64,000 bases of DNA from Lewinellaceae bacterium (GTDB taxonomy: Bacteria > Bacteroidota > Bacteroidia > Chitinophagales > Saprospiraceae): positions 310,001 to 374,000 of the forward strand of contig JACJYM010000001.1 of NCBI GenBank assembly GCA_020636155.1, read 5' to 3'. Below, piece after piece: positions 1-5,388 of this stretch (position 1 is its first letter; the number at the start of each line of letters is the position of its first letter). A program made the position numbers and the translations under genes. Under the pieces are notes generated by a model. It ran no database searches. It was not told the origin of the DNA and saw only the letters and a program-made list of their open reading frames with translations.

Positions 1-96
1 AATCCGGCTCCTGATTTTGTGGCGGCAAAACTTTATTACAAAATGTTGGCCTACAAATTTGAGAAGGAACTTACACTCATTGATGACGATTTTTAA
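1..96 (+). CDS. C-terminal end of probable agmatinase/arginase family protein (partial)
   Basis: An open frame enters from the window edge and ends at TAA 94-96, giving 31 residues. The tail, with AAKLYYKMLAYKF near the end, resembles the C-terminal helix of agmatinase/ureohydrolase proteins. The next gene encodes a deoxyhypusine-synthase-like protein; agmatinase and such genes often sit together in Bacteroidota polyamine clusters. The enzyme would hydrolyse agmatine to putrescine and urea. Only the tail is visible, so the family call rests mostly on context. Confidence 0.5.
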   Translation, partial: NPAPDFVAAKLYYKMLAYKFEKELTLIDDDF

Positions 97-115
97 AATA
101 TAGAAAAATAATAGA

Positions 116-1081
116 ATGCAAATTACCGAATTTTTAAAGCATCATTACAAACACTTCAATGCGGCAGCGCTGATTGATGCAGCGGATGGATACGTCGCTC
201 ACATGAATGATGGTGGAAAAATGATGATTACACTTGCCGGTGCCATGAGTACTGCTGAACTAGGAAAATCTCTTGCTGAAATGATAAGGCAAGACAAAGT
301 ACAGATCATATCATGCACGGGTGCCAACCTAGAGGAAGATATTATGAACTTGGTGGCTCATACACACTACAAAAGAGTTCCAAATTATAGAGATCTCAGT
401 CCTCAAGAGGAATGGGATTTATTAGAAAACCATTTCAATCGAGTAACAGATACTTGCATACCAGAAGAGGAAGCATTTAGGAGAATACAAGCTCATCTAT
501 TTAAGGTCTGGAAAGATGCAGAAAATGCGGGAGAAAGATATTTCCCCCACGAATTTATGTACAAAATGCTATTAAATGGATCCCTCGAAGAATATTATGA
601 AATTGATCCCAAAAATAGCTGGATGCTTGCCGCTGCAGAAAAGAACATTCCAATAGTCGTTCCGGGATGGGAAGACAGTACCATGGGCAATATTTTTGCA
701 TCATACTGCATTAAAGGTGAACTAAAAGCCTCCACCACCAAAAGTGGCATAGAATATATGATGTGGTTGGCCGATTGGTACGTAAAAAATAGCGATGGCA
801 AGGGTGTTGGGTTTTTTCAGATAGGAGGAGGTATCGCGGGAGATTTTCCGATCTGTGTCGTGCCCATGTTGTATCAAGACATGGAGATGGAAGACATTCC
901 ATTCTGGAGTTATTTCTGTCAGATAAGTGATAGTACGACGAGCTATGGCTCATACAGTGGTGCTGTTCCCAATGAAAAAATTACCTGGGGCAAGTTGGAT
1001 ATCAATACCCCAAAATTTATAGTAGAAAGTGATGCCACCATCGTGGCTCCCTTGATTTTTGCAATTATTTTAGGTTGGTAG
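116..1081 (+). CDS. Deoxyhypusine synthase-like protein (polyamine metabolism)
   Basis: The 321-residue protein belongs to the deoxyhypusine synthase fold. It has the NAD-binding region around DSTMGNIFASY (about residues 188-198), a glycine-rich stretch GFFQIGGGIAGDF (about 236-248), and near the C-terminus TWGKLD, which holds the lysine matching the catalytic lysine of eukaryotic DHS (WGK). Bacteria lack eIF5A, so a hypusine role is unlikely; studied bacterial homologues include homospermidine synthases that transfer a butylamine group between polyamines. It starts 19 bases after the upstream probable agmatinase, suggesting one polyamine operon. The family is clear; the exact substrate is inferred. 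Confidence 0.85.
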   Translation: MQITEFLKHHYKHFNAAALIDAADGYVAHMNDGGKMMITLAGAMSTAELGKSLAEMIRQDKVQIISCTGANLEEDIMNLVAHTHYKRVPNYRDLSPQEEWDLLENHFNRVTDTCIPEEEAFRRIQAHLFKVWKDAENAGERYFPHEFMYKMLLNGSLEEYYEIDPKNSWMLAAAEKNIPIVVPGWEDSTMGNIFASYCIKGELKASTTKSGIEYMMWLADWYVKNSDGKGVGFFQIGGGIAGDFPICVVPMLYQDMEMEDIPFWSYFCQISDSTTSYGSYSGAVPNEKITWGKLDINTPKFIVESDATIVAPLIFAIILGW

Positions 1082-1127
1082 AAGTTTTTTATTTGTTGCA
1101 ATTAATTATGTTTAAAAAATAAAATCT

Positions 1128-1135
1128 TATATTTG
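1128..1135 (+). promoter_or_regulatory. Promoter -7 element for tRNA-Arg
   Basis: TATATTTG matches the Bacteroidota -7 consensus TAnnTTTG and lies about 50 bases upstream of the tRNA. No convincing -33 TTG is seen at the usual spacing. Confidence 0.5.
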
Positions 1136-1185
1136 CAGCCGCTTAGAAAAAATTAAAAGATTTTGATTTTAATAAGTGCAAAAAG

Positions 1186-1259
1186 GGCTCCATAGCTCAG
1201 CTGGATAGAGCAACTGCCTTCTAAGCAGTAGGTCTCAGGTTCGAATCCTGATGGAGTCA
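1186..1259 (+). tRNA. tRNA-Arg (anticodon TCT)
   Basis: A full cloverleaf of 74 nt without encoded CCA. The acceptor is GGCTCCA with TGGAGTC (one G-T pair), the D-stem GCTC/GAGC, the anticodon stem ACTGC/GCAGT with loop CTTCTAA giving anticodon TCT (reads AGA), and the T-arm TCAGG-TTCGAAT-CCTGA. All stems pair, in contrast with the tRNA-like elements near 3.6 kb. Confidence 0.96.
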
Positions 1260-1264
1260 CTAAT

Positions 1265-1290
1265 GGTCAGTACTTCACTGACCTTTTTTT
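1265..1290 (+). terminator. Intrinsic terminator after tRNA-Arg
   Basis: A perfect 7-bp stem, GGTCAGT and ACTGACC, with a 5-nt loop is followed directly by seven T. It begins six bases after the tRNA. Confidence 0.85.
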
Positions 1291-1344
1291 ATTGATAAAA
1301 CTATAATAACCAATCATTTATGTACTCATATTAAAAAACATCAT

Positions 1345-1352
1345 TATATTTG
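1345..1352 (+). promoter_or_regulatory. Promoter -7 element for the HNH-RtcB ORF
   Basis: TATATTTG fits TAnnTTTG. It follows the tRNA terminator and lies about 40 bases before the ATG at 1392, so the chimeric ORF has its own likely promoter. Confidence 0.5.
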
Positions 1353-1391
1353 TAAAATTATAATAGGACAATTCGTAGGACAAATTTCAAG

Positions 1392-2024
1392 ATGTCCGGC
1401 GAAAAAATATATTACACAAACAGATGGAAGGAATTATCAAAGAGATTCGAAAAAAAGAATCCTCTTTGTCTTTTCTGTCTACTTGACGGAAAAGTAAATC
1501 CTTCAAATATTACTGATCACATCATTCTCATTGACAATTATGGAGCTAAATGGAACGAACACAATTTTGTTTTCAAGGATGGAGAGCAATTTTACCATGC
1601 CAAGGGTGCCACTCCATTGGATGACAAATTTGTACCCGACTCCTATGAAGGCCTCAGACTCATACCGCTCAACATGAGAGAACCAATCTTGGTTGTTAAA
1701 GGCGAAACGACCACATCGAATCTTGGTTTTGCGCCTCATGGTGCAGGAAGGGACGTGAGCAGGTCACAACACATTAATGGACATTCACATTACACTAAGG
1801 AAGAGATTTTTACCAAAGAAACCAAAGGATTAGATGTCAGGTTTTATTCAGGTGAAATTGACATTTCGGAATTACCGAGTGCCTATAAAAATGCCAATAA
1901 TGTGCAAGCCCAAATCGAAAAATTTGGTTTAGGACAGGTGGTTGATCGAATCATTCCTTATGGATGCATCATGGCAGGTGATTGGATGGTGAATGCTCCT
2001 TGGAAAAAAAGTTTAAAAAAATAA
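1392..2024 (+). CDS. Chimeric ORF: HNH endonuclease N-terminus joined to RtcB RNA ligase C-terminus
   Basis: The 210-residue ORF has two unrelated parts. Residues 1-45 look like the first half of a phage-type HNH endonuclease: RWKEL, the CxxC pair C26/C29, and DHI at 42-44; the rest of that domain (the NLQ.LC..CH half) is absent. From about residue 46 the protein matches the C-terminal part of RtcB: NEHNF with H57, KGATP at 71-75, the HGAGR motif at 116-120 whose histidine carries GMP in RtcB, and the closing IIPYGCIMAGDW. RtcB proteins are usually over 400 residues; the N-terminal metal ligands (the Cys and the HF-type His sites) are missing. Ligase activity alone is unlikely. The cause could be a recombination scar, a domesticated fragment or an assembly join near 1515-1535. 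Confidence 0.8.
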   Translation: MSGEKIYYTNRWKELSKRFEKKNPLCLFCLLDGKVNPSNITDHIILIDNYGAKWNEHNFVFKDGEQFYHAKGATPLDDKFVPDSYEGLRLIPLNMREPILVVKGETTTSNLGFAPHGAGRDVSRSQHINGHSHYTKEEIFTKETKGLDVRFYSGEIDISELPSAYKNANNVQAQIEKFGLGQVVDRIIPYGCIMAGDWMVNAPWKKSLKK

Positions 2025-2032
2025 TATCTTTG
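2000..2032 (+). promoter_or_regulatory. Promoter for small transcription unit 1
   Basis: TTG at 2000-2002 and TATCTTTG at 2025-2032 are separated by 22 bases, close to the Bacteroidota -33/-7 layout. The -7 starts right after the stop codon of the HNH-RtcB ORF. Confidence 0.55.
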
Positions 2033-2048
2033 CACACAAATTAATAAT

Positions 2049-2147
2049 ATGAATCAAGGAATAAAGTTGAAATATATCACGGCGCAGTGCTCTGTAAAGC
2101 TGGATATGACATACTTTATTAAGGGGTTTAAGAAGGATATCTATTGA
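2049..2147 (+). CDS. Possible 32-residue small protein (unit 1)
   Basis: ATG 2049 to TGA 2145-2147 encodes a 32-residue peptide beginning MNQGIKLKYITAQC, fairly basic with one cysteine. It lies between a good promoter (-7 at 2025-2032) and an intrinsic terminator (2173-2206), so a transcript of about 165 nt is likely. No family is recognised. The transcript could equally be a non-coding RNA with a chance ORF. Confidence 0.35.
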   Translation: MNQGIKLKYITAQCSVKLDMTYFIKGFKKDIY

Positions 2148-2172
2148 TGAAATAATATTTATTTTAGATAAA

Positions 2173-2206
2173 TAAGCGTCCTTCAGAAGTTGGACGCTTT
2201 TTTTTT
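2173..2206 (+). terminator. Intrinsic terminator of small unit 1
   Basis: AAGCGTCC and GGACGCTT form an 8-bp stem followed by a run of T. Confidence 0.8.
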
Positions 2207-2391
2207 GACTTTTTTTTAAAATAAAATATGCTAGAGCAATAAAAAACATATCATTGGGATATTGGCACATAAGTCATAGCAACTCAAAGACTTAGATATT
2301 TCGAAGTCAAAATGCATAAAGGCATTCGATATTGTATTGACTATATTTTTATATAACTATTTGATTTTCAATATTTTATTTTATTTTTTGT

Positions 2392-2423
2392 TTGGATATT
2401 TGAAAATAAATATATTACCTTTG
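2392..2423 (+). promoter_or_regulatory. Promoter for small transcription unit 2
   Basis: TTG at 2392-2394 and TACCTTTG at 2416-2423 are separated by 21 bases, a near-ideal Bacteroidota promoter. Confidence 0.65.
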
Positions 2424-2433
2424 CATCGTAATA

Positions 2434-2541
2434 ATGATAAAAGAAATGAGACGTATAGAAATGAATACACATTGTGGGGAAAATCTGAAACAAGGTTTTT
2501 ATTCAACTGATAAAATTAAAGGACACAGGGCGAAACGTTAA
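2434..2541 (+). CDS. Possible 35-residue small basic protein (unit 2)
   Basis: ATG 2434 to TAA 2539-2541 gives a 35-residue, strongly basic peptide ending KGHRAKR. An internal ATG (residue 10, MNTHCGENLK) is an alternative start. It lies between the promoter at 2392-2423 and a terminator at 2568-2602, the same layout as the unit 400 bases upstream, though the two peptides are not similar. No family is recognised; a small RNA is the alternative. Confidence 0.35.
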   Translation: MIKEMRRIEMNTHCGENLKQGFYSTDKIKGHRAKR

Positions 2542-2567
2542 ATATATTTCAATAGCATGATATATCT

Positions 2568-2602
2568 AAAGCATCTCCTTGTAGCGAGGAGATGCTTTTT
2601 TA
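2568..2602 (+). terminator. Intrinsic terminator of small unit 2
   Basis: A 12-bp stem (AAAGCATCTCCT with AGGAGATGCTTT) runs into a T tract. Confidence 0.85.
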
Positions 2603-2811
2603 TTTCCTCCTACATCCTAAGATTCAATCACTATCGGTAAAAAATCAAGTTCTGACATTGGTACGTAGATACATTGCCATGTTTTCAGACATTTAAGTTT
2701 CGATTTTCTGAGGCTAATAAATGGTCTAGAGTAAAATTAAAAGTTATGAATCAAGTCCATCGAGGGCTTGGTAAGGGATTTTTTTATAAATATTTTTAAA
2801 ACAATAGAAAC

Positions 2812-3369
2812 ATGGAATTAAGTTTAGCAGATCAGTACTTCTTGAAGGCTATGGATTGGTATCCATGGAATCTTGAATTTGTTACTGAAAATTTACAGTA
2901 TGCATTGAGTTATGACGACGAACATAGCCATGCTTGGTGTCTCATGGGAATGCTGTACATGTACCAATTTAAAAATTTTGAATCAGCAAAACCTTGCTTT
3001 GAAAAAGCATTGCAGCATAATCATAGAAACAGTGAAATATACGAGCATTTTATTCTTCTCAATATTTGGAATGCAAATTATGACCATGCTAAAAAACTTA
3101 TCGATTTTGCTATAAAAATCAAGGGAGTTGATCATTGCAAATTACATAGGTTACATTCTAAAATAGAGGAAAGCGAGGGTAATTACAAGACGGCTACACA
3201 ATTATTAAAACAAGCCACTGTCGTCGCTACGAGTGAGTCCTGTATTGCTATCATTGAGCAAGACATAAAAAGGATAAAAACTAAGGAAAAAGTGTTGTCA
3301 TCCATGCTGCGAAAAAATAAAAAAGATACAAAAAAGAGCCTAAAAAAGGGGGTTAAAAAGAAAAAATAG
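2812..3369 (+). CDS. TPR-like repeat protein with lysine-rich tail
   Basis: The 185-residue protein has helical repeats of TPR type, for example HAWCLMGMLYMYQFKNFESA followed by KPCFEKALQHN (about residues 40-70) and further pairs to about residue 150. The last 20 or so residues are almost all lysine (KKDTKKSLKKGVKKKK), which would suit contact with nucleic acid. It has no signal peptide. It lies between the RtcB fragment and the tRNA-like RNA region upstream of the slipin gene. A scaffold role in that locus is an inference from position and tail charge only. Confidence 0.65.
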   Translation: MELSLADQYFLKAMDWYPWNLEFVTENLQYALSYDDEHSHAWCLMGMLYMYQFKNFESAKPCFEKALQHNHRNSEIYEHFILLNIWNANYDHAKKLIDFAIKIKGVDHCKLHRLHSKIEESEGNYKTATQLLKQATVVATSESCIAIIEQDIKRIKTKEKVLSSMLRKNKKDTKKSLKKGVKKKK

Positions 3370-3384
3370 AATATTTATTTTTAG

Positions 3385-3403
3385 TACGCAATAAGAATGC
3401 GTA
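3385..3403. promoter_or_regulatory. Palindrome TACGCA-N7-TGCGTA (operator candidate)
   Basis: Perfect 6-bp arms separated by 7 bases lie ten bases before a -7-like element (3413-3420), where a repressor or activator could act. It is just after the TPR gene stop and could also act as a weak hairpin, but no T run follows. Confidence 0.4.
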
Positions 3404-3412
3404 GTTACAATT

Positions 3413-3420
3413 CACCTTTG
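3413..3420 (+). promoter_or_regulatory. Weak -7-like element before the structured RNA
   Basis: CACCTTTG differs from TAnnTTTG only at the first base. No clear -33 is seen. If used, transcription would begin near 3427 and read through the hairpin and tRNA-like region. Confidence 0.3.
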
Positions 3421-3473
3421 TATTGTCTTTTAAAGAAAAGACAGAAATATTGAAAATAATTAATAAAGAGACA

Positions 3474-3638
3474 GTCACCCCGAGTGACAAAAGAAGTCGA
3501 TGCAAAGATGTTTGCGATACCTGATGTGGGTTTCTGAATAGCCCCATGTATCTCTGGCGATTGCTATGAGATTGACGATCAATTCTTCTTTCGTGGACGC
3601 CAAGCGCCAACAGCGTGGGTTCGACTCCCACTCCTTTT
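3474..3638 (+). ncRNA. Structured RNA region with hairpins and a T-arm-like element (module A)
   Basis: Successive inverted repeats are visible: GTCAC/GTGAC (3474-3488), GCAAA/TTTGC (3502-3515), ATGtGGG with CCCCAT around an 11-nt loop (3524-3547), TGGCG/CGCCA (3555-3602) enclosing a GATTGA-cga-TCAATT hairpin (3570-3584), then GTGGG-TTCGACT-CCCAC (3615-3631). The last has the exact stem and loop size and the TTCGA core of a tRNA T-arm, yet no matching D-arm or acceptor is visible upstream. No ORF of interest covers the region on the plus strand. It fits the idea of a tRNA-like non-coding RNA beside an RtcB/SPFH locus. Confidence 0.5.
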
Positions 3639-3704
3639 CGAAGGGTAGTTCAGTGGTTTAGAACATTGGTTTTACGTGTCGTGAGTTCAATTCTCACTTC
3701 CAAT
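3639..3704 (+). ncRNA. Degenerate tRNA-like element (module B)
   Basis: A D-arm-like GTTC...GAAC preceded by TA, and a good T-arm GTGAG-TTCAATT-CTCAC (3681-3697), mark this as tRNA-derived. The anticodon arm has only a 4-bp stem ACAT/GTGT with a 9-nt loop, the variable loop is almost absent, and the acceptor strands do not pair properly. It is too altered for a translating tRNA. A tRNA mimic or a decayed tRNA gene are the two readings. Confidence 0.55.
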
Positions 3705-3707
3705 CTC

Positions 3708-3776
3708 GGTTGGAATAGCTCAGTGGTAGAGCAGTAGACTTTTTAATCTATGATGGAGTCAGGTCTCCACAAAACC
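3708..3776 (+). ncRNA. Degenerate tRNA-Lys-like element (module C)
   Basis: It has the layout TA-GCTC-agtggta-GAGC, anticodon stem GTAGA/TCTAT, T-arm TGGAG-TCAGGT-CTCCA and acceptor ends GGTT/AACC. The anticodon loop is 8 nt (CTTTTTAA, one T more than a Lys TTT loop), the T-loop is 6 nt and lacks TTC, and only four acceptor pairs form. The D-arm is intact. The combination argues against a working tRNA-Lys and for a tRNA-like RNA or pseudogene. Confidence 0.6.
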
Positions 3777-4071
3777 TAAATTCACCGGGGTACTTTTCTT
3801 TGAATTCAATTTTCAGAGATTATCGCTTAAGCCAATGTGCTGATGGATTATCTTTAGAAAAATTCTGATTCAAGATTTGTAAAAAACGGATACCGTTGAA
3901 GAATTGATTTGCTCAAGCATTCAATCTATTGTAATATACATTGCAATACATTGATCCTTGTTTCAGCTCCTCAACAGTTCAACTCAAGTTTGATACCATC
4001 TCGCAATAGAAGAATTCGAAGATTGGTACCTCATTTTAAAATTGTATTTTTTAACCATTTAAATAATTAAA
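3777..4071 (+). other. Leader between tRNA-like region and slipin gene
   Basis: No gene is seen in these 295 bases. One strong hairpin lies at 3927-3948 (TATTGTAAT-atac-ATTGCAATA, one G-T pair). No -7 element close to the slipin ATG was found, so slipin may be transcribed through the tRNA-like region. Confidence 0.45.
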
Positions 4072-5178
4072 ATGATGAGACAAGTTAGACTAAAAGTGAA
4101 CGCTTATGAAAAAGCGTTGGTTTTCAAGAATGGACAGCTTGTCCGTGTATTGGATCAAGGAAAATACTGGATAAGTCCATGGGTAAGGGTCATGAAATAT
4201 GACATTACAGAGTTATTCTACCACGAGATAGATCTCGACTTATTGCTTCAATGCGAAGATTTGTCGAAGAGAATCAACGTGGTGGAAGTAGCTGATAACG
4301 AAATTGCACTTCAATACAAAAATGGTAATTTTCAAAAAGTATTGCCACCTGGTCAGTATGCTTATTGGAAGGATGGACTTGACTATGATTATGAAAAGAT
4401 AGCGCTTGATAAAGTTGAGGTAAGTGAGAGCATCAACAGAAAAGTATTGGCAAAACCTGAAGTTGCGAGATATCTCAGCACTCATTATATCGAAAGTTAC
4501 GAAAGAGGTTTGTTGTATGTGGAAGGTAAATTGGTGAAAACCTTGGATCCCGGAGTGTACTACTACTGGAAAAACGAGCAGAACGCCATAGTGAGTAAAG
4601 TAGATTTGAGAGCTCAACAAATGGAAATCAGCGGACAAGAACTCTTGACCTCTGACAAAGCGACGGTGAGGTTGAGCTTGTTTGCACAGTATCGTGTTAC
4701 GGATATTGTCAAAGCCTTGAATGAGAACAAAGATTACGTAAAACAGCTTTATGTGATGATTCAATTGGCACTAAGAGAATATTTAGGACAGTATAGCTTG
4801 GATCAGTTGCTTGCCAACAAGTCAGGCATTGCACCATTTGTACTTGACTTTGTTTCTGATAAGATTGCAAACCTTGGTGTTGAGTTGATGGATATCGGTG
4901 TCAGAGATATCATTTTACCCGGTGATATCAGGGAAATCATGAACCAAGTATTGGTAGCAGAAAAAAAGGCACAAGCCAATACCGTTTTGAGACGTGAAGA
5001 AACAGCCTCTACTAGAAGTTTGTTAAACACGGCAAAACTCATGGAAGACAACGAGATGTTATTCAAGTTGAAAGAAATGGAATACATGGAAAAAATCGCT
5101 GATAAAATCGGAGAAATCACCATCAATGGTGGTGGTCGGGTCATTGACCAATTAGGCGAACTCTTGAGTAGCCGTTAA
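4072..5178 (+). CDS. Slipin family (SPFH/Band-7) protein
   Basis: The 368-residue protein carries an SPFH domain (about 170-300), including DLRAQQMEISGQELLTSDKA and LGVELMDIGVRDIILPGDI, followed by a charged helical tail. Ahead of it a motif ending vL.pG.Y.yW occurs three times (roughly residues 10-35, 70-100 and 140-170). There is no N-terminal membrane segment, unlike ordinary stomatins, so it is probably soluble. SPFH proteins of this kind are predicted scaffolds in RtcB RNA-repair loci with a tRNA-like RNA, and both partners lie upstream here. ATG 4075 is an equally good start. A terminator follows at 5182. Confidence 0.85.
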   Translation: MMRQVRLKVNAYEKALVFKNGQLVRVLDQGKYWISPWVRVMKYDITELFYHEIDLDLLLQCEDLSKRINVVEVADNEIALQYKNGNFQKVLPPGQYAYWKDGLDYDYEKIALDKVEVSESINRKVLAKPEVARYLSTHYIESYERGLLYVEGKLVKTLDPGVYYYWKNEQNAIVSKVDLRAQQMEISGQELLTSDKATVRLSLFAQYRVTDIVKALNENKDYVKQLYVMIQLALREYLGQYSLDQLLANKSGIAPFVLDFVSDKIANLGVELMDIGVRDIILPGDIREIMNQVLVAEKKAQANTVLRREETASTRSLLNTAKLMEDNEMLFKLKEMEYMEKIADKIGEITINGGGRVIDQLGELLSSR

Positions 5179-5181
5179 ATT

Positions 5182-5214
5182 ATCCCCGGAAGTTGCATGC
5201 TTTCGGGGATTTTC
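5182..5214 (+). terminator. Intrinsic terminator after slipin
   Basis: ATCCCCGGAAG and CTTTCGGGGAT form an 11-bp stem (one G-T) followed by TTT. Confidence 0.7.
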
Positions 5215-5388
5215 AAATAGAGATTTTTTCATTAAAAAAAGCTACCATTCGCATATTAATCACATTTTACAAGATATCACGAACTGAAAATGTCCCTTCG
5301 GACACATTAACAATTGTTTTACATATTAACATTGGTCTAATTCCCTATTTCCGCTAATTTTACAGGAGTTAAAAAAATTACGTTTCCA

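Noticed and set aside
1186..2024. Integrated element using tRNA-Arg as attachment site
   Set aside because: No integrase and no direct repeat of the tRNA 3' end were found within the following kilobases; the HNH piece alone is not enough.
3560..3634. Possible tmRNA 3' end, because of GTGGG-TTCGACT-CCCAC
   Set aside because: No tag reading frame with an alanine-rich or stop-ended tag and no matching 5' acceptor half upstream were found.
3708..3776. Working tRNA-Lys(TTT)
   Set aside because: The 8-nt anticodon loop, 6-nt T-loop without TTC and only four acceptor pairs are not compatible with a normal tRNA.
4240..4764. 174-residue ORF antisense to slipin
   Set aside because: It lies wholly inside the slipin gene and shows no domain; a shadow of the coding strand.
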